A DNA stretch of 64,000 nucleotides from Hoskinsella mucinilytica (GTDB lineage Bacteria; Bacillota_I; Bacilli_A; Erysipelotrichales; Erysipelotrichaceae), in NCBI RefSeq assembly GCF_045223415.1, contig NZ_JBEQZJ010000002.1, positions 61,139 to 125,138 of the forward strand. Direction: 5' to 3'. The notes under the pieces are model-generated. The model was given only the letters and a program-made list of their open reading frames with translations. It was not told where the DNA came from and searched no databases. Positions 15,982 through 24,972 of the stretch are shown here, piece after piece (position 1 is the first letter of the stretch; each line of letters opens with the position of its first letter). The position numbers and the translations under genes were made by a program.

Positions 15982-16755
15982 ATGATAAATAAAAAAAATA
16001 TGAATTCTATCGTATTGGCAATCATTGGATTTGCTACATTATCATTTGCTATCAGCATTATAAAAGAAATACTTTATCTTGATTTAGAATCTACATTCCT
16101 TCATCAGATCATAAATATATTGATATCATTTATTGGTATGATCTTTATGGATATCGCATTCCTTTGGCTTTTATGCTTTATAAGAAAGAATCATTATAAC
16201 TTTATTGTGATAAACAATGCTTTAAAAAAAAGCTTATATTTTATCGTTACAGGTTTTATCATTAGCGTTATTCAAATCATCGTCAATACACTTTTTACAT
16301 TTACTATCTATGTTCCTTTCTTGTATACTATCATAAGTTCTTTGATTACGGTCATATTTCTTCTTTGGAATATGTTAGCGGTTTTTTCTATAATAGATGG
16401 CGAATCATCTGTATACAAAATCTTGACCCTTCCATTGGATCTGATGAAGCGCCATGCAATCGTATTTTTAAAATATAGCATTCCTTTTATTCTATGGGTC
16501 ATCTTCCAACAGGAGATCCTCATGCAATTGATTCAACGATTATCACAAACGGACAATGGTTCCATGATGTTACAAAACATACTATCTGTAAATGATGTAC
16601 ATATTCAAATAACGATCACATTGATTTATTTTTTCACCTTTATCGGACAATTTAGTGCTCTTTTTCCCTTCTATTTAGTTTCTACTAAATATTATGATCA
16701 AGATACTTCCATATCCTGTATTAAAATAAATACAATGCAAAGCAAACATTGTTGA
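15982..16755 (+). CDS. Multi-span membrane protein of unknown function
   Basis: This 257-residue very hydrophobic protein has about six predicted membrane spans (around residues 10-28, 42-66, 85-108, 110-138, 165-180 and 208-233) and no recognisable motif. AAAGGAG precedes the ATG. It is divergent from the kdp operon and convergent with kdpD, so it is a single-gene unit with its own terminator. Family not recognised. Confidence 0.75.
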   Translation: MINKKNMNSIVLAIIGFATLSFAISIIKEILYLDLESTFLHQIINILISFIGMIFMDIAFLWLLCFIRKNHYNFIVINNALKKSLYFIVTGFIISVIQIIVNTLFTFTIYVPFLYTIISSLITVIFLLWNMLAVFSIIDGESSVYKILTLPLDLMKRHAIVFLKYSIPFILWVIFQQEILMQLIQRLSQTDNGSMMLQNILSVNDVHIQITITLIYFFTFIGQFSALFPFYLVSTKYYDQDTSISCIKINTMQSKHC

Positions 16756-16794
16756 AAAAAATAGAAGTAATTTTATATCAATAAAAAATAAATT

Positions 16795-16838
16795 AAGGTA
16801 GCATAATTCTAACTTTTTAGAGTTATTCTACCTTTTTT
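16795..16838 (+). terminator. Terminator between membrane protein gene and kdpD
   Basis: AAGGTAG pairs with CTACCTT, with a further inner stem (ATAATTCT with AGAGTTAT), followed by six T. It probably works in both directions because the two genes converge here. Confidence 0.75.
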
Positions 16839-16876
16839 GATTACAGGACTTTAAATGTTTATGAAACAGCGTCATG

Positions 16877-18796
16877 TTACAACTTATTATTGTATTGTTT
16901 TCTGTGATTTTGCTTACGCATGGAATCCATTGCAAGTGCGATTTCGTTCAACATCGTTGCTAACATGCTACGTTCAAATGGTGATAAAACTTCTTTTTGC
17001 TTCAAAGCGATTCCGACAACAGCATAAACCTGTTCCTTCTTTCGAATGGAATAATACACAGCATTTGCATATGGCAAGGTACTAGTTGATACACCGGCTT
17101 TGCGATTGTTTTTCAAAACCCATTGGGCAACCGCACGCTCATTTTCAGAAAGGAATCTTTGCTCCTCTTCTTCACATAATTGCTCGTGATAGATCACCGG
17201 ATCTTGAAGCTTTCCGTTTTTCACACTATAAATGATGATGGTACGTTTTAACAGTTTATACAATTGACGAATTGCCTCTTCTGCTAACTGAACCATATTT
17301 TCAGCCAATTGTAGTTGTTGTGAAGTTTCCAATAAAAGCTCCATGCGATGTGCTTGCATAGCATTTACTCTAAGCTGCATACGCATTGTTCTAGTCAAGG
17401 TACTAATGATAAAAGAAACAATGAATAACACTGCAAAGGTCATCGCATATGCAGGATCATATGCCTCTAATGAAAAACGAGGTACTGTAAAAAAGAAATT
17501 AAATAAGACAACGATCAATAAAGATACACTCAACCCATAAACACGAGAGCTAGTGCTATAAGATATGAGAACGATTGCCAAAAGATACACCATGATGATA
17601 TTTGATTCAGGCAGCTGAAAATAAAACATGAGCAAATTAATTCCGGTTGCTGTAAAAAACAGGAATACCGTAATATAAAGATCACGATGATCAAACGTAC
17701 TACAAAGCTTCCAATTTAGCTTTTTCTTTTTCATAGACTCGACATGTGTGTCTGGAATGATATAGATTTCAAGATCTGGTGCCAACAAAGCAAGCTGGTC
17801 AATGATTGTTTTCGCACGGGAATGTGGCCTTGGAGAGGAGCGTCCGATCACAATTTTTGAGACACCACTGATTTTAGCATATTCACTTATTTGCTGTGCA
17901 ACATCATCACCAACCACTGAAACGATATTCGCATGAAATCGCTGTGCAAGACGACGGTTTTGTTCTAGCTGTTCCATATCTTCTCGACTAAGCATTTCCT
18001 CATTTCCACTCTCTACATAAAGTGCTGTAAATTCCGCAAAGAAAGCACTTGCCATGCGTGCTGCTGTACGAATGACCTTAGCATTGCTTTGAGATGGGCT
18101 CAAACATAGAAGAATATGCTCTCTGGTAGACTTACGATCTTTTAGACTGACCCGCTTATTTACCCTATCCGCACAACGACGCAATGCAATTTCACGTAAT
18201 GCAATTAGATTATCTCTCACAAAAAAATTATGCAATGCTTTCTGTGCAGCCATCTTTTGATATATTTTCCCTTTTTTTAGTCGTTCTATCAATTCATCTG
18301 GTTCGATATCTACAAGCTCCACTTGATCTGCATCATCAAATACAGTATCAGGAATACGCTCTTGAACTTGCACTCTGGTAATTCCTGCAACAACATCTTG
18401 TAGACTTTCTAAATGCTGTACATTTACAGTTGTATATACATCAATTCCGGCATGTAGCAGTTCCTGTATATCACTATAGCGCTTAAGATGTCTTGACCCA
18501 CGTGCATTGGTATGTGCAAGTTCATCCACTAAAATCAATTGCGGATGCCGCTGTAATGCCTGATCCAGATCAAATTCTTCAAGCGTGATTCCATGATACG
18601 TAACAGTTTTTAAGGGTATGCTCTTCAATCCCTTCATCTGTGCTATCGTATCAATACGATCATGCTTTTCAATATAACCAATCACTACATCGATTCCTTC
18701 TCGCTCCCGCTCATGAGCTGCCTCTAGCATAGCATAAGTTTTTCCTACACCTGCACAATACCCGAAAAATATTTTCAAATGTCCCTGTTTCATCAT
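16877..18796 (-). CDS. kdpD: KdpD N-terminal sensor protein lacking histidine kinase
   Basis: From the ATG at 18796 (AAGG 5 bases before; the GTG at 18802 overlaps the site) the protein has about 639 residues. It has the KdpD ATP-binding domain with Walker A GYCAGVGKT and Walker B LILVDELAHTN, then a universal-stress domain (about 228-352), four membrane spans of the DUF4118 type (about 375-470) and a GAF-like domain to the end. There is no H-box or HATPase domain. The USP part contains SPS, then 20 residues, then FTALY, which fits the c-di-AMP-binding motif SXS-X20-FTAXY reported for Staphylococcus aureus KdpD. The kinase part is encoded separately at 19989-21497. Confidence 0.9.
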   Translation of the reverse strand: MMKQGHLKIFFGYCAGVGKTYAMLEAAHEREREGIDVVIGYIEKHDRIDTIAQMKGLKSIPLKTVTYHGITLEEFDLDQALQRHPQLILVDELAHTNARGSRHLKRYSDIQELLHAGIDVYTTVNVQHLESLQDVVAGITRVQVQERIPDTVFDDADQVELVDIEPDELIERLKKGKIYQKMAAQKALHNFFVRDNLIALREIALRRCADRVNKRVSLKDRKSTREHILLCLSPSQSNAKVIRTAARMASAFFAEFTALYVESGNEEMLSREDMEQLEQNRRLAQRFHANIVSVVGDDVAQQISEYAKISGVSKIVIGRSSPRPHSRAKTIIDQLALLAPDLEIYIIPDTHVESMKKKKLNWKLCSTFDHRDLYITVFLFFTATGINLLMFYFQLPESNIIMVYLLAIVLISYSTSSRVYGLSVSLLIVVLFNFFFTVPRFSLEAYDPAYAMTFAVLFIVSFIISTLTRTMRMQLRVNAMQAHRMELLLETSQQLQLAENMVQLAEEAIRQLYKLLKRTIIIYSVKNGKLQDPVIYHEQLCEEEEQRFLSENERAVAQWVLKNNRKAGVSTSTLPYANAVYYSIRKKEQVYAVVGIALKQKEVLSPFERSMLATMLNEIALAMDSMRKQNHRKQYNNKL

Positions 18797-19001
18797 GATC
18801 ACCTTATTTCAGTATAACAGAATTACAACAGCACTTTATCATTATCCACATCATATTCATAGGAAACACATAGATCTTTATAGAATCTAAACATCTGTGA
18901 ATAAATAAAGAAGAGGACATACTTTTGACTTTATCTGTATCGATAAAAATCATGTATATAGTACCTATCATATAAAATATCAAATTTCAATCAATACATA
19001 T

Positions 19002-19053
19002 AAAAACAGTCAATTAAGAGAATACAAACTATTTCTCTATCATGACTGTTTTT
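19002..19053. terminator. Bidirectional-looking terminator hairpin
   Basis: AAAAACAGTCA at 19002-19012 pairs with TGACTGTTTTT at 19043-19053, with an inner AGAGAA/TTCTCT stem. A/T runs on both sides fit termination of the kdpE-side transcripts on the minus strand, before kdpD. Confidence 0.7.
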
Positions 19054-19072
19054 ATATTTTATATGTATAACA

Positions 19073-19201
19073 TTAGTGCATGTGACACTGCTTTGTATTT
19101 ATAGCTGATTTCAAAAGACGATATGCTTCACAAAGTAAACCTATTGCGAAAAGGATTCCTATTATACTTATGACAATATCAAAGGTATTTAACATATCCA
19201 T
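19073..19201 (-). CDS. 42-residue single-span membrane protein
   Basis: The product is 42 residues with one hydrophobic span (FDIVISIIGILFAIGLLCEA) and a short basic tail. AAGGAAGG lies just before the ATG. It lies between kdpE and the terminator, on the same strand. No family recognised. By analogy with KdpF-type peptides it may modulate the sensor or transporter; this is a guess from position. Confidence 0.55.
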   Translation of the reverse strand: MDMLNTFDIVISIIGILFAIGLLCEAYRLLKSAINTKQCHMH

Positions 19202-19312
19202 CACCTTCCTTACACTTATAGTTTACCAGTGCTTGAGTAAAGGTGCTGTTAGTAGATTTCCTTTGGTGTTAAGATGTTGCAAAGAGCTCTTTACTACCAA
19301 ATGGTCTTATTG

Positions 19313-20002
19313 CTATTCATCTACAAAACGATATCCGACGCCAACTTCCGTCAGAATATAACGAGGATGTGAGCTATCTTTTTCGATTTTTCTTCGTATA
19401 TTTGCCATGAATACACGTAAAGATTGTGAATCTTCACAGGTGCTATATCCCCATATGTTACGTATTATAAAACTATGTGTCAGTACTTTCCCGGCATTTT
19501 CAATCAAAAGCACAAGCAATTTAAATTCAATCGGTGTCAAATGAATTTCATTTTCATCAACATATACCTTATATTTTTCAAAATCCACACGCAAACCATC
19601 CAATATAAAAATCTTTTCTTTTACGACTTGTGGTGTTCTTTTGCGTAACGCCACACGCACTCTGGCAAGCAGTTCATTGATATGAAATGGCTTTGTGACA
19701 TAGTCATCAGCACCAAGATCCAATGCCTCCACCTTTTCCTTTTCTTGTCCACGAGCAGATACCACCAGAATCGGTACTTCGCTTTGTGCTCGTATTTGAG
19801 ACAACACTTCACTGCCATCAATATCCGGTAAACCAAGATCTAGTAATATCAAGTCCGGGTTATCTGTCATAAAAAGAGAGATTCCTTCAATGCCATTGCG
19901 TGCTTCCAATACTTTATATCCATTCCTCTCTAGTGATAGGCTAAGAAATCGGATAATACTTGCATCATCCTCAATTAATAATATTTTATCATTCATATAC
20001 AT
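19313..20002 (-). CDS. kdpE: KdpE-like OmpR-family response regulator
   Basis: This protein of about 229 residues has a receiver domain with acidic pocket (EDD), phospho-acceptor Asp in LILLDLGLPDIDG, Thr/Ser in VVSARGQ and Lys in YVTKPF. A winged-helix trans_reg_C domain follows (HLTPIEFKLLVLLIENAGKVL; VFMANIRRKIE). It overlaps the 3' end of the sensor kinase by 14 bases, so the two are translationally coupled. It should activate the kdp operon under low K+. The start may be the third codon (19996). Confidence 0.93.
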   Translation of the reverse strand: MYMNDKILLIEDDASIIRFLSLSLERNGYKVLEARNGIEGISLFMTDNPDLILLDLGLPDIDGSEVLSQIRAQSEVPILVVSARGQEKEKVEALDLGADDYVTKPFHINELLARVRVALRKRTPQVVKEKIFILDGLRVDFEKYKVYVDENEIHLTPIEFKLLVLLIENAGKVLTHSFIIRNIWGYSTCEDSQSLRVFMANIRRKIEKDSSHPRYILTEVGVGYRFVDE

Positions 20003-21497
20003 CGTTCCTTTCTTCAGCTAGCTTCAGTTTAAATCCAAATACAGCACCGGATGTATCTTTTCGATTATGGGCGAATATTTCGCCATGATGTGCTTCTACG
20101 ATACTTTTACAAATAGTCAATCCCAGACCGATTCCTCGTTTGGAATCACTGCGCTCACTTTTTGTTGTCACAAAGCTTTCAAACAGATGATCTTGTATAC
20201 TTTCATCAATTCCATTTCCTTGATCCAATACTTCAAAAACTGCATTGCCTTGTTCCTTATAACATCGAATATCAATTTCAGATTCATCCGGTGTATGCTT
20301 AATAGCATTGTCGATCATATTGACAAGTACTTGTATCATCAAACGACCATCCATTTCCACAAGTAAAACATCTTTAGGCAGTTGTACCTTCAGCGTATGG
20401 TTTCCCTTTCTGCTTTCACAGCGAGATACTGCCTCTAATAAGATATCGTCAACAACTTCTTTATTCTGTTTCAATAACAACTTTCCATCTTGTATTCTTG
20501 TCATATTCAATAGATTTTCCACTAACTGATTTAACCATAGTGCATCATTACTAATCGACTTTACGAGATTATATATTGTCTCATCGTCAAGATCTGCATA
20601 ATTTTCACAGATCAACGTACTACTTCCGGCAATGCCTGTTAACGGAGTACGCAAATCATGAGAGATGCTTCTTAGCAAATTATTACGTAGTTTTTCCTTT
20701 TCGATTTCTATTTTACTTTGTTCCTGTTTCTTATATAGTTGTTCCCTTTCTACAGCAATCACCATTTGTGAAATTAATGTATGAATAAACATCTGTTGCT
20801 CTTTATCTAACTTTATTTCCTCATAAAGTGCATATACACCCATAAGCTGGTTATTGCAATACATAGGATGATATGTCCAAGGTTGATTTTCATAAAAAGA
20901 TGTGCCTTGTCCACATTCACATTCTTTTTCCATACACCACACTGCCATATTATCATCTGGTTTAACTGTCGTTTCCAAATGCTCAAAAATTCGCTGCAAC
21001 CCATTTTCTCCTTTATAATAAGTTATACAAACGGTTTGATGAACGGCATATAGAGAGCGCATAGTATAGCTGATAATTGTATCCGCATCATTTAAGGTCA
21101 AATAAGCCTTTGTAATTTCATATAAAGCATTGGTTTGTTTGGCAACCCGTCTTGCCTGCTGCACATGTTGTTGTAATTTATTGACCAAAGAACCTGTTAC
21201 AAAGGATACGATCAAAAACACAATGATGGTGATAATATAATTGAAATCATCAATTTGAAGAGAATAAGTTGGATTGGTAAACAAATAATTAAATGTCAAA
21301 ATACTAAGAAAACTGGAAGTGATCCCCCATAAAAAGCTTTTCGTTTCCACAACGATCAACAAAACAGCAATCAAATAAATCAACATGATATTTTCCGTAC
21401 GAATTTCTATATCATCAAATACAAAGGATACAAGAGTACAAAGAAATAAGATCACTACTGTAATGCATAAGTTTTTCCACATATGATTGATTTTCAT
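19989..21497 (-). CDS. KdpD C-terminal-type sensor histidine kinase
   Basis: This 502-residue protein begins with four membrane spans of the KdpD/DUF4118 type (about 8-110). A GAF-like region follows (about 130-265), then HisKA with SISHDLRTPLTGI (about 288) and HATPase_c with N (NMIDNAIKHTP), G1 (DQGNGID) and G2 (GIGLGLTICK). It lacks the KdpD ATP-binding/USP N-terminus found in normal KdpD. Together with 16877-18796 it makes a split KdpD in which both halves keep a membrane domain. It lies between trkH and kdpE. Confidence 0.92.
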   Translation of the reverse strand: MKINHMWKNLCITVVILFLCTLVSFVFDDIEIRTENIMLIYLIAVLLIVVETKSFLWGITSSFLSILTFNYLFTNPTYSLQIDDFNYIITIIVFLIVSFVTGSLVNKLQQHVQQARRVAKQTNALYEITKAYLTLNDADTIISYTMRSLYAVHQTVCITYYKGENGLQRIFEHLETTVKPDDNMAVWCMEKECECGQGTSFYENQPWTYHPMYCNNQLMGVYALYEEIKLDKEQQMFIHTLISQMVIAVEREQLYKKQEQSKIEIEKEKLRNNLLRSISHDLRTPLTGIAGSSTLICENYADLDDETIYNLVKSISNDALWLNQLVENLLNMTRIQDGKLLLKQNKEVVDDILLEAVSRCESRKGNHTLKVQLPKDVLLVEMDGRLMIQVLVNMIDNAIKHTPDESEIDIRCYKEQGNAVFEVLDQGNGIDESIQDHLFESFVTTKSERSDSKRGIGLGLTICKSIVEAHHGEIFAHNRKDTSGAVFGFKLKLAEERNDVYE

Positions 21498-21532
21498 TAA
21501 AATCCTCTTTTCTTACCAGATTATAGCAGATT

Positions 21533-23035
21533 TCATACCGATTTTCTACGCTTCCAACCGGAGCGTACATCTTTTTCAATTCTTACTACAGCAAGTAAAA
21601 CGACATAAATTTCAAGTCGCCCAATAAACATACCGATGGTTCCGGTCCATAGGACAAGAGAAGGAGCATCATAAGTCATGATACCGGCGGATAAGCCAAC
21701 GGTTCCCAATGCACTGGAAAATTCAAACATGCTATATTCTAATGGATGTCCATAACAGCATAGAATCAAGCTTCCTAAAACAAAAATCAACAGATATAGA
21801 AGCACATATAGACCTGTTTGTGCAATTTCAGCGTTACCGATGGACTCTTTTTTATCCACTTTAACGATTTTATGAGATCGGATTACGTTTTTGGATAGTA
21901 ACAAGCGTTGTAAATTCCAATAGATACCTTTGCATAAAACATACACTCGATATTGTTTGATACCTCCGGCAGTAGAGCCTATTCCCCCTCCGATCAGTTG
22001 CAAGATGATCATCAGCAGTAAGATCGAAGATGGCAGGGATATAAAAGTATTCACGGTCTGAAACCCCGTTGTAGTAAGTGCGGATACTACCTGAAACAAG
22101 GCAATACGAAATGCTTCTGGCATTGCCATATTAAGAGTGGAAGCTAACAATACACCCATGAGTGGTGTTATCAAAGCAATCAGCACAAAAGAAAAGCGAA
22201 TTTCACAATATTGAAAGAAATTACGAAGTTTTCCACGAATCAAAAACAAATGTGCCAGAAAATTAATATTTCCTAGAATCATTAATACAATGGTTATCAA
22301 CTCGATCGGCACACTGTCATAATAACCAATGCTTTGCGCTCTAGATGAAAAACCACCGGTTGATAAAGCACCAATGGAATGAATGACTGCATCAAATGGA
22401 GACATACCAAATAATATATATAAGACGATCCCCGAAAGAATATAACACATATAAATCGTTATAATGATACGTGCTGATTTCAGCAAATTAGGTAACAGAC
22501 GATCACTATGCCCCTCAGCCGCATATAGGCGCATTCCATAAGTATCGGAAAGAACGGATAACATGATCAACACTAATCCGATGCCTCCAAAAAACAAGAC
22601 CGTACTTCGATGCATCAAAAACAAATGAGAGATATGTTCCACATCAACTACGCTAAGTCCCGTAGTACTCCATGCACTCGTCATCTCAAATACTGCCTGT
22701 GTAAAATTGTATTTTCCACTGAGCATAAAGGGAATTGCACAAACAATGATTGCCAAGATCCAGCAGATTACAACGATCACTGCATCCTGATTACGCTGCA
22801 ACCGTCCCTTTTCCTTTCCACGAATATTGAAAAAAAGAAGATAGCCTGTTATCATACTTACGATTCCAGGTAAGATGAAAAACTTTGCCTCTTGAACTTC
22901 GGTGGGATAAAATAACAATGTAAGCAATGGTAAAAGTACAATACCCCCGATGATCATTAACAGAACACCGATATATCCGATGATTAACGGAAATCCCACA
23001 ACCTCTTTTGTTGATAAAGTCGATTGTGTATTCAT
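21533..23035 (-). CDS. TrkH/KtrB-type K+ channel subunit
   Basis: This 500-residue integral membrane protein has the four pore-loop repeats of the TrkH/KtrB family: SAWSTTGLSV, GALSTGGFSS, SALTTTGFQT and SALGTVGLSA, with their key Gly residues. It moves K+ across the membrane. It overlaps by one base with the TrkA/KtrA gene upstream, its regulatory partner, and is followed 35 bases later by the KdpD-type kinase, linking constitutive and inducible K+ uptake in one unit. Confidence 0.95.
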   Translation of the reverse strand: MNTQSTLSTKEVVGFPLIIGYIGVLLMIIGGIVLLPLLTLLFYPTEVQEAKFFILPGIVSMITGYLLFFNIRGKEKGRLQRNQDAVIVVICWILAIIVCAIPFMLSGKYNFTQAVFEMTSAWSTTGLSVVDVEHISHLFLMHRSTVLFFGGIGLVLIMLSVLSDTYGMRLYAAEGHSDRLLPNLLKSARIIITIYMCYILSGIVLYILFGMSPFDAVIHSIGALSTGGFSSRAQSIGYYDSVPIELITIVLMILGNINFLAHLFLIRGKLRNFFQYCEIRFSFVLIALITPLMGVLLASTLNMAMPEAFRIALFQVVSALTTTGFQTVNTFISLPSSILLLMIILQLIGGGIGSTAGGIKQYRVYVLCKGIYWNLQRLLLSKNVIRSHKIVKVDKKESIGNAEIAQTGLYVLLYLLIFVLGSLILCCYGHPLEYSMFEFSSALGTVGLSAGIMTYDAPSLVLWTGTIGMFIGRLEIYVVLLAVVRIEKDVRSGWKRRKSV

Positions 23036-23703
23036 TATGCTACCCTTTTACTAGAAAACAAATCCAGTACTTGATCTTGCATATTCGGATGGGAAAGAAT
23101 CAAAAGCTTGTCATGTTCCTTTAACATCGTTTCACCATTAGGAACGATCATTTCTACATTACGTAAGATACAGCATACAATAACATTTGACGGCATGACC
23201 AATTCCTTTAACTTTTTATTTAATACAGCACACTCTTCTGTCAATAATAGTTCCGTCATAACGATATTCTCATGTTCGATGGACAATGAATTCACTAAAT
23301 TTTCTATAGTGCTTGCCTGTTCAATGATTTTTGCTATGGTATATGTGGCTGATATGGCAGTATTAACTCCCAACTTTTTGAAAATAGAAACATTCTTTGG
23401 ATTTGTTACCGTTGCTACTACCTTTTTCACATGAAATATTTTTTTTGCAGTCTGACAAATGGCTAGATTATCTGGATCACTTGGACGTAAAGCAATCAAA
23501 ATATCAGCATGTTCAATCTCTGCTTCCTCTAGCACATATTGTTTACAAGGGTTTCCAACGATAACCGGAATGTTATATTTTTCAGACAAATAACTGCAAT
23601 AAGCCTCTTCATCATTCACTACAGTTACCTCATGTTTTTTCTCTAATAGTGAACCAATCAGAAAATCCGCTTTATTACGACCTCCTGCGACAATGATTCT
23701 CAT
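23035..23703 (-). CDS. TrkA/KtrA-type RCK regulatory subunit
   Basis: This 222-residue protein has an N-terminal Rossmann RCK_N fold with the NAD(H)/ATP-binding GGRNKADFL loop (variant of GxGxxG) and a C-terminal TrkA_C domain (about 140-220). Length is that of KtrA. It gates the TrkH/KtrB channel; RCK_C domains of this family often bind c-di-AMP. It overlaps neighbours on both sides by 1 to 4 bases. Confidence 0.92.
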   Translation of the reverse strand: MRIIVAGGRNKADFLIGSLLEKKHEVTVVNDEEAYCSYLSEKYNIPVIVGNPCKQYVLEEAEIEHADILIALRPSDPDNLAICQTAKKIFHVKKVVATVTNPKNVSIFKKLGVNTAISATYTIAKIIEQASTIENLVNSLSIEHENIVMTELLLTEECAVLNKKLKELVMPSNVIVCCILRNVEMIVPNGETMLKEHDKLLILSHPNMQDQVLDLFSSKRVA

Positions 23704-24149
23704 ATAAGTGGCTCCTCCTTCAATGTAATATGACTGATATGCTCAAATTCACGCACGGAAAGCCGTGCAGGATAAATGGCTTTGATGGTGGTCTGTTCCA
23801 GAAGCTTTTCTTTATATGGATCATTCAGACGAATAAATACTTGATTGATATGATAGATCGTATGAGCAATCTGCGCAATCATACAGTTCACATTATCATT
23901 ATCCGTAGATACTAAAACAAGATTGCAATGTTGAATATCACTGGATTCCAGCACAGACAAATCGGAAGCATCTCCCACAATTTCAAATCCCCCAAAGCTA
24001 TCACAAAGTCGTTTAAACGCACATTCCTGTTTGTCTATGACGATAACATCATATCCGGATTCACTTAATGCAGATGCTAAACATGCACCAAATCTACCAC
24101 ATCCTGCTACCAACACTTTTTGATTTCTTAAATGATTTTTTGTAAACAT
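23700..24149 (-). CDS. RCK_N-only TrkA-like protein
   Basis: This 149-residue product (from the ATG at 24149 behind GAGG; the GTG at 24158 overlaps the site) consists of one Rossmann RCK_N domain with AGCGRFGACLASAL and then VIVIDK. It has no TrkA_C domain. It is first in the trk operon. Stand-alone RCK_N subunits may form mixed rings with the full RCK protein; this is inference. Confidence 0.88.
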   Translation of the reverse strand: MFTKNHLRNQKVLVAGCGRFGACLASALSESGYDVIVIDKQECAFKRLCDSFGGFEIVGDASDLSVLESSDIQHCNLVLVSTDNDNVNCMIAQIAHTIYHINQVFIRLNDPYKEKLLEQTTIKAIYPARLSVREFEHISHITLKEEPLI

Positions 24150-24232
24150 AACATACACCTCTAATCTGTCTTCCTGCCCCCCTATATACTAGCAGATAAA
24201 ATATAAAGAAAGTATAATCATATACCTACGTA

Positions 24233-24250
24233 TGTTAAGAATGTGTTAAG
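24233..24250. promoter_or_regulatory. Tandem TGTTAAG boxes upstream of trk operon
   Basis: Two TGTTAAG boxes start at 24233 and 24244, an 11-base (one helical turn) spacing. The second continues as TGTTAAGATGGTAT, which is shared base for base with the kdp box at 15794. They lie about 90 bases upstream of the trk operon start and about 200 upstream of the divergent RCK gene. Confidence 0.5.
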
Positions 24251-24447
24251 ATGGTATAAAGAAAACAAGAAATCATATTAAGAATATAAAGATTATGCTG
24301 TCATAATATAAAGATCGTAAACTTTCCCATAGATTTTTGATACAATTATCTTTATACAAAGATAATAGACTAACGATTTTTATATATCCTGCTTTTATAT
24401 TGATTCTGCTATACTGTGAGTAAATAAAAAAGCTAGGAGGCTAACAT

Positions 24448-24885
24448 ATGTTTGAAAAACTAAAAAAAAAGCAAGCTGTGATTGCTGGTTGTGGAAAACT
24501 AGGTGCACGCATCGCCATTGCCTTACAGCAAAATGCATATAAGGTAATCATCATAGATATTGCAGAGAATCATTTTCAAAGACTTCCCTACAATTTGCTA
24601 ATTGAAAAAATAACAGCAGATGCTTGTGATAAAGATGTACTTCTTTATGCGGGAATCGAACATGCTGATTGTTTCTTTGCTGCTACAGGAAATGATAATT
24701 TGAATGCAATGCTTGCACAGATAGCAGCTTTATATAAATGTAAGAATATCTATGCTAGAATTGATGATAGTTCTCTTAGAACGATTTTAAATCAGCCTAG
24801 CATTCATATCCTTTGCTTTTCAGAACTGTTACTTCATGAATTTGAGCAAGAGCATTTTTCACGTTCTAAGAAGCTAAATATATAG
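24448..24885 (+). CDS. RCK_N-only TrkA-like protein, divergent copy
   Basis: This 145-residue protein is a single Rossmann RCK_N domain (AGCGKLGARIAIALQ; VIIIDIAE; GNDNLNAMLAQIAA). It is a paralogue of the 149-residue protein across the intergenic region. AGGAGG lies 8 bases before the ATG. It is the third RCK protein in this potassium cluster. Confidence 0.88.
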   Translation: MFEKLKKKQAVIAGCGKLGARIAIALQQNAYKVIIIDIAENHFQRLPYNLLIEKITADACDKDVLLYAGIEHADCFFAATGNDNLNAMLAQIAALYKCKNIYARIDDSSLRTILNQPSIHILCFSELLLHEFEQEHFSRSKKLNI

Positions 24886-24972
24886 AAGAACTTTTTCGTT
24901 GACTTCAAAAAATATTAGAAAAGTCCATATGAATTAAAATATCTCATCTCATGGAATATTCATGTCAATTCA

